Source: Paenibacillus terrigena DSM 21567 (GTDB lineage: Bacteria; Bacillota; Bacilli; Paenibacillales; Paenibacillaceae). Taken from it: a DNA stretch of 64,000 nucleotides. Shown piece by piece: positions 18,353-26,199 of this stretch. The notes below the pieces were generated by a model. The model worked only from the letters and a program-made list of their open reading frames with translations. It was not told the origin of the DNA and ran no database searches. Every line of letters starts with the position of its first letter. Positions within the stretch are counted from its first letter, which is position 1. The DNA lies in NCBI RefSeq assembly GCF_000374845.1, contig NZ_KB895419.1, forward strand, positions 124,001-188,000, given 5' to 3'. The position numbers and the translations under genes are program-made.

Positions 18353-18461
18353 TCTCCCAATCGCATCGAATCGTGAACGTTCTTGGAAATTAACGTGTGA
18401 TAACGTGTTATAATATGAAATAAGTTAAAGACTTCATTATGTAACATAGGGAGACGGTATA

Positions 18462-20051
18462 ATGGATTACCAGGATTGGATTGCACCAGAATATTATAAT
18501 TTGACCTCGGAGATGGATCGTCACGATCCGAATAAGCTCGCGCTCAAATGGCTGAATGCGGCTGGAGATTACGAGGAGATTACATATGGAAACTTGCTGC
18601 AGCAAGCGAATCAATTGGCTCAAGGGATGAAGGATCTCGGATTGCGTCAAGGAGACCGAGTTCTCGTGATGGTTCCGCGTCGGATTACGGCATATGTCAT
18701 TTATTTAGCGTGTTTGAAGCAAGGACTTGCCATTATTCCATCTTCAGAGATGCTGCGTGCGAAGGATCTGTCTTATCGGCTTCAGCACTCCGAAGCTCGC
18801 GCCGTGATCGCGTGTGCCAGTGGAATCACAGAAGTGGATCAGATTGACAGTGAACTACCTGCCTTAGATTTCCGGATTGCTGCCTTCGAGACGCGCGATA
18901 CAGCACCATCCAATTGGTTGATTCTGGATGAATTAATGAAGGACAAGCCAGATTCCTTCGAGACGGTATTAACACACCGTGATGATATGGCTATTCTAGC
19001 TTACACATCGGGAACGACAGGCAATCCGAAAGGGGTCGTGCATCGTCATGGTTGGGGTTATGCACATCTGCGGATCACGACGCCATGGCTTGATATTCAA
19101 GAAAATGATATGGTGTGGGCGACGGCTGCACCAGGGTGGCAGAAGTGGATTTGGAGTCCTTTCTTATCGGTGCTTGGCCGAGGAGCGACTGGGTTTGTCT
19201 ATGACGGTGCATTCCAACCGAACCGATATTTGGAGCTTATCCAGAGTTACCGGATTCAGGTCTTGTGCTGTACGCCGACGGAATATCGACTGATGGCGAA
19301 ATCGATGAACTTAGGCCAATTTGACTTATCATCACTCCGCAGTGCTGTATCAGCTGGAGAACCGCTGAATCAAGAAGTTATCCATTCGTTCCAACAGCAG
19401 CACCAGATTACGATCCGAGACGGTTATGGTCAGACCGAGAGTACTTTGTTAATCGGAGCACTGAAAGATGCGCCTTTCCGATTGGGATCCATGGGAAGAT
19501 CCATTTCTCCAGGGTTGGTTGAAGTTATTGATGCGGAGGGGAGTGTCCTTCCTGCTGGAGAAGTAGGGGATATTGCCGTTCATCGCGACATGCCTGCATT
19601 ATTCGAAACCTATTTCAAAGACCCGGACAAGAAAGAAGCGAATATTCACGGCGATTATTTCATCACAGGGGACCGTGCTTCCAAAGATGCGGACGGATAC
19701 TTCTGGTTCGAAGGACGCGGGGACGACATCATCATTAGTTCAGGTTATACGATTGGACCGTTTGAAGTGGAAGACGCTTTGATGAAGCACCAATCTGTGA
19801 AAGAATGTGCGGCGGTTGCTAGTCCTGACGAAATTCGCGGCCATGTGGTGAAAGCCTTTATTGTTCTCAAGGAGAATGTAGAAGGTTCTGAGGATCTAAT
19901 AAGAGAGCTTCAGAACCATGTGAAGCAGCTGACGGCACCTTATAAGTACCCTCGCAAAATTGAATTTGTTGAAGATTTACCGAAGACGAACTCGGGCAAA
20001 ATTCGTCGCATTGCATTGCGTGAGCAGGAGAAACGGACAGCGGGCAACTAA
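18462..20051 (+). CDS. Acyl-CoA ligase (AMP-forming, medium-chain/acetyl-CoA synthetase-like)
   Basis: A 529-residue AMP-forming acyl-CoA synthetase. The ATP-binding P-loop LAYTSGTTGNPKGVVHRHG starts near residue 180. RDGYGQTES, the DGYFWFEGRGDDIIISSGYTIGPFEVE hinge region and the C-terminal PKTNSGKIRR with its catalytic lysine are all intact. It activates a carboxylic acid to acyl-CoA; chain length cannot be told by eye, but the pattern resembles the MACS/YtcI-type enzymes. Upstream is a TATAAT box and a direct repeat TAACGTG (18391-18397 and 18401-18407) that could be an operator. A strong terminator follows. Confidence 0.88.
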   Translation: MDYQDWIAPEYYNLTSEMDRHDPNKLALKWLNAAGDYEEITYGNLLQQANQLAQGMKDLGLRQGDRVLVMVPRRITAYVIYLACLKQGLAIIPSSEMLRAKDLSYRLQHSEARAVIACASGITEVDQIDSELPALDFRIAAFETRDTAPSNWLILDELMKDKPDSFETVLTHRDDMAILAYTSGTTGNPKGVVHRHGWGYAHLRITTPWLDIQENDMVWATAAPGWQKWIWSPFLSVLGRGATGFVYDGAFQPNRYLELIQSYRIQVLCCTPTEYRLMAKSMNLGQFDLSSLRSAVSAGEPLNQEVIHSFQQQHQITIRDGYGQTESTLLIGALKDAPFRLGSMGRSISPGLVEVIDAEGSVLPAGEVGDIAVHRDMPALFETYFKDPDKKEANIHGDYFITGDRASKDADGYFWFEGRGDDIIISSGYTIGPFEVEDALMKHQSVKECAAVASPDEIRGHVVKAFIVLKENVEGSEDLIRELQNHVKQLTAPYKYPRKIEFVEDLPKTNSGKIRRIALREQEKRTAGN

Positions 20052-20097
20052 GGAAATTAATGGTAGGGAACGCTATTTTTCGAGCAATTGAATCAAA

Positions 20098-20147
20098 GGC
20101 ACAAATGCATGAAGTGATTCCTGGATTGCATTTGTGCCTTTTTTTTA
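20098..20147 (+). terminator. Strong terminator after the acyl-CoA ligase
   Basis: GGCACAAATGCA and TGCATTTGTGCC form a perfect twelve-base-pair stem, followed by eight or more Ts. Confidence 0.92.
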
Positions 20148-20259
20148 CCATGATTAGGAATAGCATTGTCTGGAACGGGGATATTATCTATGGGTTGATT
20201 GACATCACGATTGGATAGAAAGGGGAATAAACATCACACATGTACGATATCTGACCGTT

Positions 20260-21024
20260 ATGATCCTGCTGTTCGTCATGACGGCGGTGCCATATACGAA
20301 TCAAGCAGCTTATGCATCGAGCACCAATCCGTACCATTTTGGATTTAAGAAGAGCAAAAATCATCAGTCGGCCTCCATTCAAGAAGAAGGATTTAAAGAT
20401 ATCTTGATGCGTCAAAATTCTATTTTCCTCGGCGATGTGTCGAAGAAGGAATTATATTTAACCTTTGACAATGGATACGAGAACGGCTTTACACCGAAGA
20501 TCCTCGATATTCTCAAGGAGCATCAAGTACCTGCAATCTTCTTCGTCACAGGGCATTATGTCAAAGAAGAGCCGGATTTAATTAAGCGAATGGTCGCTGA
20601 AGGTCATCTGGTTGGTAATCATTCATGGAGTCATCCAGATATGAGCCAAATATCGAATGCAAAGCTGCGTGAGGAATTGGACAAGGTAAGGATCGAAGTG
20701 CAGCGAATCACGAATCAACAATCGATGACATATTTACGGCCGCCGCGGGGGATTTTTAATGAGCGAGTCCTTCAGGCTAGCAAGGAACTCGGTTATACGA
20801 GCGTATTCTGGTCGATTGCTTACAAAGATTGGGATACGAACGCGCAGCGCGGTTGGCGGTATGCATATGATTCGGTGATGAACCAACTTCATCCGGGCGC
20901 AGTGATATTGCTTCACTCGGTGTCTCGAGACAATACGATGGCTTTAGGTGCGATGCTCGCCGAAGCGAAACGACAGGGTTATGTGTTTAAGTGTTTGGAT
21001 CAGTTGCAAATGAAGAATTATTAG
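20260..21024 (+). CDS. pdaA: PdaA-type delta-lactam-biosynthetic de-N-acetylase
   Basis: A 254-residue secreted polysaccharide deacetylase of the PdaA type, needed to make muramic delta-lactam in spore cortex. Metal-site and catalytic motifs are LTFDNGYENG, GHLVGNHSWSHPD and LRPPRGIFNE, with AVILLHSV near the end. The ATG at 20260 gives a signal peptide with no basic residue and no ribosome site. The good site AAAGGGG (20219-20225) points to an upstream start. In-frame codons there include ATC at 20233, and an extended HVRYLTV segment would supply the missing positive charge. The true start is therefore uncertain. Confidence 0.9.
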   Translation: MILLFVMTAVPYTNQAAYASSTNPYHFGFKKSKNHQSASIQEEGFKDILMRQNSIFLGDVSKKELYLTFDNGYENGFTPKILDILKEHQVPAIFFVTGHYVKEEPDLIKRMVAEGHLVGNHSWSHPDMSQISNAKLREELDKVRIEVQRITNQQSMTYLRPPRGIFNERVLQASKELGYTSVFWSIAYKDWDTNAQRGWRYAYDSVMNQLHPGAVILLHSVSRDNTMALGAMLAEAKRQGYVFKCLDQLQMKNY

Positions 21025-21030
21025 TAAGGA

Positions 21031-21055
21031 CCTGGCCGATGGCCAGGTTTTTTTG
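21031..21055 (+). terminator. Terminator after pdaA
   Basis: CCTGGCC and GGCCAGG form a seven-base-pair stem with a GAT loop, followed by seven Ts. Confidence 0.9.
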
Positions 21056-21089
21056 TTGGGTGAAGTGTTTCGATGATCTATAAAATGAG

Positions 21090-21121
21090 AAAGATTGCCT
21101 GAATGTTTTCAGACAATCTTT
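21090..21121 (-). terminator. Terminator of the small minus-strand exported-protein gene
   Basis: AAAGATTG and CAATCTTT pair, with inner CTGAA/TTCAG pairs. On the minus strand the stem is followed by a T-rich run. Confidence 0.65.
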
Positions 21122-21135
21122 ATTTTGCGTATTCT

Positions 21136-21342
21136 TTATCCTTCATATGAACGATTCATCATCGAATGGCAGTTATTGTACATTTGTTCTAATTCCGTAT
21201 CATTCATCTGTGGATGCATTTCCTTCATGAAAGGAATCATGTCCTTGAAAGAAGCGGGTAGATAATTCGACGCATAGGCTACGGTTCCAATACCTATTGT
21301 GATTACAGCGGTCATAAGAACAGCAAATACTTTCATTTTCAT
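21136..21342 (-). CDS. Small exported protein of unknown function
   Basis: A 68-residue protein starting MKMKVFAVLMTAV, with a signal peptide ending near AYAS. A short Met-rich acidic mature part follows (FKDMIPFMKEMHPQMNDTELEQMYNNCH). A perfect GGAGGTGACATCA ribosome site fixes the start at 21342, downstream of an in-frame ATG at 21378. I do not recognise the family. The mature part is rich in Met and His with one Cys, which could suit metal binding; that is speculation. Confidence 0.7.
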   Translation of the reverse strand: MKMKVFAVLMTAVITIGIGTVAYASNYLPASFKDMIPFMKEMHPQMNDTELEQMYNNCHSMMNRSYEG

Positions 21343-21469
21343 TGATGTCACCTCCAGTTGGTTATACGAATGAAGCATATAAGATAATGGTGTAGAAAGG
21401 ATATGATCTACATCATGTAAATCTTGGATTAGGCGACTTGGAAATGGTGACTCATCTACCCAAGAAAAA

Positions 21470-21498
21470 TTGCGTCTTTTGGGATTTTCTGCTATAAT
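21470..21498 (+). promoter_or_regulatory. Sigma-A promoter of the FusB-like gene and its leader
   Basis: TTGCGT (21470-21475) and a perfect TATAAT (21493-21498) are separated by exactly 17 bases. Transcription from it would give a leader of about 200 bases carrying the small ORF at 21529. Confidence 0.75.
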
Positions 21499-21528
21499 TT
21501 TGCGTGATATTCATTGGGGGTGGTACAG

Positions 21529-21579
21529 ATGGCAATGCTAAATTGCTCATTAGCTAGGAAGTCCTCATGCAAAGCCTAA
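21529..21579 (+). CDS. Putative 16-residue leader peptide upstream of the FusB-like gene
   Basis: A short ORF (ATG to TAA, MAMLNCSLARKSSCKA) with a GGGGGTGG ribosome site six bases upstream, directly downstream of a strong promoter. Its last codons, TGCAAAGCC (21568-21576), are an exact complement of GGCTTTGCA (21657-21665), extendable by a G-U and an A-U pair. A competing hairpin, GGGCGAT (21584-21590) with ATCGCCC (21622-21628), lies between them. This is the arrangement expected for ribosome-stalling attenuation. Expression of staphylococcal fusB is known to be controlled by a leader peptide. Confidence 0.6.
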   Translation: MAMLNCSLARKSSCKA

Positions 21580-21583
21580 TCTA

Positions 21584-21665
21584 GGGCGATACTTTGCGTG
21601 AGGTGCGATAGAATAGATTCGATCGCCCAAACTTAACTTTATCGTTTCTAATAGTGGGCTTTGCA
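21584..21665 (+). promoter_or_regulatory. Candidate attenuator structures in the FusB-like leader
   Basis: Two mutually relevant pairings are visible: GGGCGAT with ATCGCCC (21584-21590 / 21622-21628), and the end of the leader ORF with GGCTTTGCA (21657-21665). A ribosome stalled on the leader ORF would block the second pairing. There is no T-run after either stem, so translational control is more likely than transcription termination. Confidence 0.5.
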
Positions 21666-21704
21666 CCTTATGATCTTTCATAACAAATAAGGGGCTGAAG
21701 AGCT

Positions 21705-22352
21705 ATGAGTACACCATTTATTAGAAACCATCAATTTAACGTGATTAAGAAACAATCGGAATTCCTTCAGAATACACTGCGAACCGTCGCAGATCGGAGC
21801 GTCTTGGAGACCGTAAGATATCGTGCTGCATCGATCATTATGGAAGCAATACCCGATCTTACAGAGAATCAGCAGAAGATGCTGGAACAAATTACGACCT
21901 TCGAGACGGCATATGATTTCCAGAGATATCTTAGCGGATTAGAACCATACCTAAAGTCATATCCGCCGATTACGCTGAAGCAGATTCAGAAGCTATTCCC
22001 TAAGAATAAGAAACTGAAAGCTCCTGATCTCTCATCCACCGATTTTCGTCGTGTGACGTATCTGAGCTGGGTAGATGTTGCCACGAACAAATTATTCGTT
22101 GTATATCCGTTCGAAGGACAGTTCATCGGCATCGAGGGAAGAATTACGCCGACACATAAGAAAGGGTATTGCCTGTTCTGCAATCGGCATCAAGAGCTTG
22201 CATTCTTCACAGTCAAGACCAAGCCTGCGAACGCTTCGCCAGATAATTATTCAGCTATTGGTCAATACGTATGTATAGAGAACCATGGATGTAATCAGAG
22301 CATAACCGATACAGAAGCACTGGAGAAGTTCATTCTCTCCGTTCGCAAATAA
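21705..22352 (+). CDS. FusB/FusC-like elongation factor G-binding protein
   Basis: A 215-residue protein of the FusB/FusC (FBP C-terminal treble-clef) family. The N-terminal helical half binds the ribosomal translocase EF-G in known members. The C-terminal half holds a four-cysteine treble-clef zinc finger: CLFCNRH (about 155-161) and CIENHGC (about 190-196). In staphylococci these proteins free EF-G stalled by fusidic acid. Many Bacillales have chromosomal relatives whose normal job is unclear. The gene has its own promoter and a leader with a small ORF, and ends at a strong terminator, so it is monocistronic. The ribosome site is AAGGGGC. Confidence 0.85.
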   Translation: MSTPFIRNHQFNVIKKQSEFLQNTLRTVADRSVLETVRYRAASIIMEAIPDLTENQQKMLEQITTFETAYDFQRYLSGLEPYLKSYPPITLKQIQKLFPKNKKLKAPDLSSTDFRRVTYLSWVDVATNKLFVVYPFEGQFIGIEGRITPTHKKGYCLFCNRHQELAFFTVKTKPANASPDNYSAIGQYVCIENHGCNQSITDTEALEKFILSVRK

Positions 22353-22492
22353 CGCTTTAATTCAGATGGATATGTTCTTGAACTCTGTTAACCAACAGAA
22401 TAACGTATACGTAGTTCTTGAGCGATATCATCCGATCTGTTTGATTTAACAATCCCGCAATAGCAGTGTAGTTGCTTGTAATTGTTGACAAA

Positions 22493-22525
22493 GCCGTGGT
22501 GAACGCTGTTCATCACGGCTTTTTT
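22493..22525. terminator. Terminator between the FusB-like and cupredoxin genes
   Basis: GCCGTGGTGAAC and GTTCATCACGGC form a twelve-base-pair stem (one G-U) with a GCT loop and six Ts. It ends the plus-strand gene and may also serve the convergent minus-strand gene. Confidence 0.88.
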
Positions 22526-22549
22526 GCGTGCGCAGACGAGCTCGCTGAT

Positions 22550-23446
22550 CTAAGCATTCACCTGAATCGTAGCAGTCATCCCAGATTCTCGATGTCCGGG
22601 CAGCGTACATCGTACCTCATAGGTGCCGGCCTCTTCGAAGAAGACGATTTGGCTGCTCTTCTCACCGGCGGCAGCATGAACATGGATGTCAGTGCCAACG
22701 ATCTCAAAATCATGCTCCAACTGACCGGCATTGTCGAGTGTAATACGAACACGCTGGTTCGCGTGAATCTGAAAGTCGTTAGGTGAAAAGCTGAATTCAT
22801 TAGCAGCAACATATAGTTCTTGAGCTGCATCTTTGCTCTGATCTCCAGGTGAAGCAGAGTGGTGATGACCCGTATTGGCATGATCAGGAGAAGGATTTGC
22901 GAGTGGTGGATTCGTTGCGGATGAACTAAACGGCAGCTGCAGCCCACCTCCAAGTACGGCGATAATTACGATGAACATACGAATTGGTTTTGCGAATAAG
23001 GATGATTTCTGACGGAGCTGTTCAGCTTTCAATTCTCCTTGGAGCATGATGAACAGCAAGAATAGAATGCCGCTGCATAGAATCGCCATGATTTTCACGG
23101 TGACGGTTATATAAGCCGCAGGCATCATGAACATCAACATCGCGCCCATCATCCCGCCCATGATGCCGGACAGGAGTCCATCCATGATCGCCATAAGACT
23201 GATAGGCCACCCGATGAAAACGCCAGCGAGGCCGCCAATCAACATACCGATCATGGTCGATAGGAAGAATTGACCGGGCAGCCATACTACCACAAAAGTT
23301 CCCATAACAAGGCCAACAGTCATACCAAGCGTCATGGCTGACATCATACCTACCATGCAAGAGATTTGCCGGCGGAATGTAATTACGAAACCTGTGAGCC
23401 ATGCAGAGAGTATTACGATTAAACCTGTTAACACAGCTAATATCAT
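22550..23446 (-). CDS. Membrane protein with C-terminal cupredoxin domain
   Basis: A 298-residue protein. Residues about 1-145 form four to five membrane helices rich in Gly and Met (for example GMMSAMTLGMTVGLVMGT and LLSGIMGGMMGAMLMFMMP). One further helix lies near residue 155-175, then a His/Ser-rich linker (HANTGHHHSASPGD). The C-terminal about 90 residues are a cupredoxin domain with a type-1 copper site: His in LEHDF, then CTLPGHRESGM supplying Cys, His and Met. It probably handles copper or electron transfer on the outer face of the membrane. The membrane part resembles small glycine/methionine-rich channels but I cannot name it. Confidence 0.82.
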   Translation of the reverse strand: MILAVLTGLIVILSAWLTGFVITFRRQISCMVGMMSAMTLGMTVGLVMGTFVVVWLPGQFFLSTMIGMLIGGLAGVFIGWPISLMAIMDGLLSGIMGGMMGAMLMFMMPAAYITVTVKIMAILCSGILFLLFIMLQGELKAEQLRQKSSLFAKPIRMFIVIIAVLGGGLQLPFSSSATNPPLANPSPDHANTGHHHSASPGDQSKDAAQELYVAANEFSFSPNDFQIHANQRVRITLDNAGQLEHDFEIVGTDIHVHAAAGEKSSQIVFFEEAGTYEVRCTLPGHRESGMTATIQVNA

Positions 23447-23527
23447 ATACGATGCCCCCTAACCCTATATTCATATGCTTGACCTGATTAATTATGCGAG
23501 AGGTTAGAAGTTTAAGGATGACGACTG

Positions 23528-24661
23528 ATGAAACGAAACGGAGCTGATATTCATATGTTTAACGTATTTGAGGTTTCAAGTGCGATAGTGGAACATATCC
23601 AGCAGCAATGCCCGGATGATATTGCGATTGTTGCCTGCTATGGATCCTATGTACAAGGCTCAGCGAATGCGAGATCGGATTTGGATTTCTTTTTCATTCC
23701 TGCTAGTTCAGATGGTTATCGCGCGAGCATCCAGTTCATTATTGATGGCATTAGCTTTGATTTCTGGCCGATTAGCTGGGAACGTGCTGAACGGATGGCG
23801 AATTATGAAGAATCGAACACTTCGATTATTGCGGATTGCCGGCTATTATATGTCCGTTCGGATGCGGATCGTGACCGGTTTGACCAGTTGCAAGAGAAAA
23901 TTACGAATCCTCCTGGGCTGAAATTACTTGAACGCGCAGAGTCTGAACTTCAAGGTGCCTATGTACATTTGTACAAAATGAGATCGACACCCGATCAGGA
24001 TAATCTAGCTTTTTATCGAACAGAATCTCAAGGGATATTAACGAAGGTGCTCTATAGTCTCGCATTGATCAATCGTACGTATTTGCGAAAAGGGTGGGGA
24101 AAGAACACAGAGCAGATCATGAATTTCATGATTAGACCGGCTCGACTTGAAGATTACATACATATCCTGATTCATTCTAATTCATGCCGAGAAATGCAAG
24201 CGAACTGTGAGCTGCTCACACAGGAGACCATAGAACTCCTCACAAGACAGCAGGAATCTTATACAGATGGGCCTTCCTACACCGATCGAATGAATGGGTT
24301 CTATGAAGAGTTCAAAGGAATATTCAATAAATTAACTGAAGCGTGTGAAAAGAATGATATTGATACCGCCTATTATTGGTCAATCGGCTTACAAGATGTC
24401 ATAGCTAAGTTCCTGTATTATTCAGAACGCGGTTATTGGCCTGTGGAACTGGAAGCAAGTCTAGCCTATCAAGTCTATTACGAAAATGCCGGATTTCCGA
24501 ACTTAGTCGCACTGTTCGATCCTCAGAATTTATTGCCTTTAGAACAAGCTGTACAACGATTTGATTCAATGTTCGTAGAATTTCTAACAGCGAAGTGGCT
24601 TAAGATTCTTCAGTTCAAATCGGTGAATCAATTCCGTGAATTTCTTCGTACTCGCGAGTAA
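23528..24661 (+). CDS. Nucleotidyltransferase-fold protein (aminoglycoside adenylyltransferase-like)
   Basis: A 377-residue protein with an N-terminal polymerase-beta-type nucleotidyltransferase domain. The signature GSYVQGSANARSDLDFFF (about 39-56) gives the GS and two metal-binding Asp residues of the GSx10DxD motif. The rest is helical, resembling substrate-binding domains of antibiotic nucleotidyltransferases, but no specific drug class can be assigned. The start could be ATG 23528 or ATG 23555 (MFNVFEVS); the first is kept because its spacing to AAGGATG is acceptable. A terminator follows at 24707. Confidence 0.78.
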   Translation: MKRNGADIHMFNVFEVSSAIVEHIQQQCPDDIAIVACYGSYVQGSANARSDLDFFFIPASSDGYRASIQFIIDGISFDFWPISWERAERMANYEESNTSIIADCRLLYVRSDADRDRFDQLQEKITNPPGLKLLERAESELQGAYVHLYKMRSTPDQDNLAFYRTESQGILTKVLYSLALINRTYLRKGWGKNTEQIMNFMIRPARLEDYIHILIHSNSCREMQANCELLTQETIELLTRQQESYTDGPSYTDRMNGFYEEFKGIFNKLTEACEKNDIDTAYYWSIGLQDVIAKFLYYSERGYWPVELEASLAYQVYYENAGFPNLVALFDPQNLLPLEQAVQRFDSMFVEFLTAKWLKILQFKSVNQFREFLRTRE

Positions 24662-24706
24662 AGAATCGGTTGCGTAGGCAGACATAAATCATAAGTTATA
24701 GAGATT

Positions 24707-24738
24707 AAAACCTGGTGCTCGACTGCTAGGTTTTTTTT
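24707..24738 (+). terminator. Terminator after the nucleotidyltransferase gene
   Basis: AAAACCT and AGGTTTT form a seven-base-pair stem with a fourteen-base loop; the stem runs into eight Ts. Confidence 0.75.
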
Positions 24739-24769
24739 CTATGTCTGAGAGGCAGAACTGACTATAAAT

Positions 24770-24799
24770 TTGACAAAACAGGAACACATGTTCTAATAT
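24770..24799 (+). promoter_or_regulatory. Promoter with an embedded LexA/SOS box
   Basis: TTGACA (24770-24775) and TAATAT (24794-24799) are 18 bases apart. The spacer contains GAACACATGTTC (24782-24793), which fits the Gram-positive LexA (DinR) core GAACRNRYGTTY exactly; only the outer flanking bases differ from the full consensus. A repressor bound here would block the promoter. The first downstream gene start is at 25156. Confidence 0.55.
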
Positions 24800-25155
24800 A
24801 ACAAAAGTTTATGGTAGTTGCAACGAAAACGATGAAAATAGACGTAAATCCGATATTTTGCGTGATATAAAAATACGTGTTTGCACGCAATGTCTTCGCT
24901 CGCTTGCATCAACCATACGTTAGCGATACCTATCTATGTTCCAGCAAACCATACGCAAGACGTATCTATTTACTACGAAATCGGTACGCATCATTAAATC
25001 ATGTATAAAAGAAGAGAAACACGAAAAGAAAAATCGACATTTTTCGTATTGAATGCGTAGACATTGAACACAGAAGGTACCACGTATTTTTAATGCATAC
25101 GAAATGGAATATACTAGATTTATAGAATTCTGAGAATTGAAGGAGGACAACGAAA
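24800..25155 (+). other. 356-base AT-rich leader with inverted and direct repeats, no gene
   Basis: No convincing gene is seen on either strand. TAAAAATACGTG (24868-24879) and CACGTATTTTTA (25081-25092) are perfect reverse complements 201 bases apart. Two related blocks begin ACCATACG at about 24912 and 24949 and continue into similar ATACCTATC/GTATCTATT sequence. TACGAAAT occurs twice (about 24974 and 25098). A possible 19-residue ORF (24811-24870) has no ribosome site. The tract may hold operators for the PadR-like regulator downstream or form a structured leader. Confidence 0.4.
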
Positions 25156-25533
25156 ATGCGTAATTCGGAAGATAAAATGGTCAAAACAAATTCTCTCGGA
25201 CATATCGTGAAGGTCCAGCAAGTTATGGATTTTATGGTGCTTACCGAACTGAGACATGGTCGTCGATATGGTAAGCAGCTAGATTTGATGATCACAAAAT
25301 CTCTTGGCGGTGTAGGCGTGAACGATTCTTATTTAGCTCAACGACTAAAGGTTCTCGCGGAGAAAGGCCATGTTAAGAGCCAGTGGGAATCAGATAACCG
25401 ATTCAACCGATTCTATGAAATCACAGATAGCGGCAATGAGTATTTAGAACAACTAAAGCGCGATTTGCCGGAGCGAGTTGAGATTGCACTGAAAGTCTAT
25501 AAGCGATTTGAAGCGTTCATGAACCAATCGTAG
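25156..25533 (+). CDS. PadR-like winged-helix regulator
   Basis: A 125-residue single-domain DNA-binding protein. A winged helix runs through VMDFMVLTELRHGRRYGKQL, the recognition-helix region DSYLAQRLKVLAEKGHVKSQ and the wing NRFNRFYEITDSGNEYLEQL, ending in a long dimerisation helix. This is the PadR/RTP fold; PadR-family ligand-responsive repression is the safest reading. The ribosome site is AAGGAGG. It is preceded by a 350-base leader with a LexA-like promoter and repeats, and followed by a sigma-factor gene in the same direction. Confidence 0.75.
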   Translation: MRNSEDKMVKTNSLGHIVKVQQVMDFMVLTELRHGRRYGKQLDLMITKSLGGVGVNDSYLAQRLKVLAEKGHVKSQWESDNRFNRFYEITDSGNEYLEQLKRDLPERVEIALKVYKRFEAFMNQS

Positions 25534-25608
25534 AAAATAAGTCGGGGAGGAGGTGTCCCTTTTTAGCGAGTTCAATTGTTATATCAATATAATCATTGGG
25601 AGGTGAGG

Positions 25609-26199
25609 ATGACGACGAACAAATCGATTGAAGAGCATATTGTAGCAGTACAGCAAGGCGAAGTAGAAGCTTATCGCTTCATCGTGGAGAGCTTCCAACG
25701 TCCAATCTATGTCTATTGCTACCGTTTGCTTAGGAATGCGGAAGAAGCAGAGGATGCTGCACAGGAGATTCTAATGAAAGCTTATACTTCGATACAACAA
25801 TACAAGGCTCGTGTTAGTTTCTCGGCTTGGTTATATCGGATCGCCCATAATTATTGTCTGAATCTCTTAAAAAGAAGGCAGCGGCAAGCTAGACTGCAAT
25901 GGTTTTTGCGTAAGGAAGATGTAGCGGAGGGCCCGGAGCGTATTTTGGAGATAACTGCTTTCAGCCCACCTTTGGATCAAGCGTTGACTTCGCTTGCGCC
26001 GGATGAACGAAGTCTACTTATTCTACATGTGTTCGATGAACTAACGTATGTCGAGATCGGGGAAATAAAGGGTAAGAGTCCGGATGCCATCAAGAAAAAA
26101 ATAGGACGGTTGAAACAGAAAGTGAGAAAACGTATGGCGAAATGGGAGGAGGAAGAAACGTGGACAGACCACAACCAAATGATCGACACGCAGATCTAA
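25609..26199 (+). CDS. ECF RNA polymerase sigma factor
   Basis: A 196-residue ECF sigma factor, with start at ATG 25609 behind GGGAGGTGAGG. Region 2 contains VYCYRLLRNAEEAEDAAQEILMKAYTSI and the FSAWLYRIAHNYCLNLLKRR core-binding/-10 recognition segment. Region 4 contains RSLLILHVFDELTYVEIGEIKGKSPDAIKKKIGRLKQKVRKRM. The next gene overlaps by 40 bases and encodes a membrane protein likely to be its anti-sigma factor. The signal sensed is unknown. Confidence 0.88.
   Translation: MTTNKSIEEHIVAVQQGEVEAYRFIVESFQRPIYVYCYRLLRNAEEAEDAAQEILMKAYTSIQQYKARVSFSAWLYRIAHNYCLNLLKRRQRQARLQWFLRKEDVAEGPERILEITAFSPPLDQALTSLAPDERSLLILHVFDELTYVEIGEIKGKSPDAIKKKIGRLKQKVRKRMAKWEEEETWTDHNQMIDTQI

Noticed and set aside
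18391-18407. Direct repeat TAACGTG before the acyl-CoA ligase as a defined regulator site
   Set aside because: Only seven bases repeated and no regulator gene nearby; mentioned in the gene entry but not strong enough as a finding.
21496-24870. 14-base identical sequence ATTTTGCGTGATAT at 21496 and 24856
   Set aside because: A few such matches are expected by chance in 64 kb, and no structural or functional link is evident.
24920-25295. Minus-strand ORFs of 76 and 98 codons in the intergenic tract
   Set aside because: No ribosome site, Phe/Cys/Ser-rich random composition, and overlap with the PadR-like gene on the other strand.
25156-25533. Replication-terminator (RTP) protein with Ter sites upstream
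   Set aside because: The fold and length are similar to RTP, but gene orientation does not switch here and the upstream repeats do not match the known Ter consensus; PadR-like is safer.
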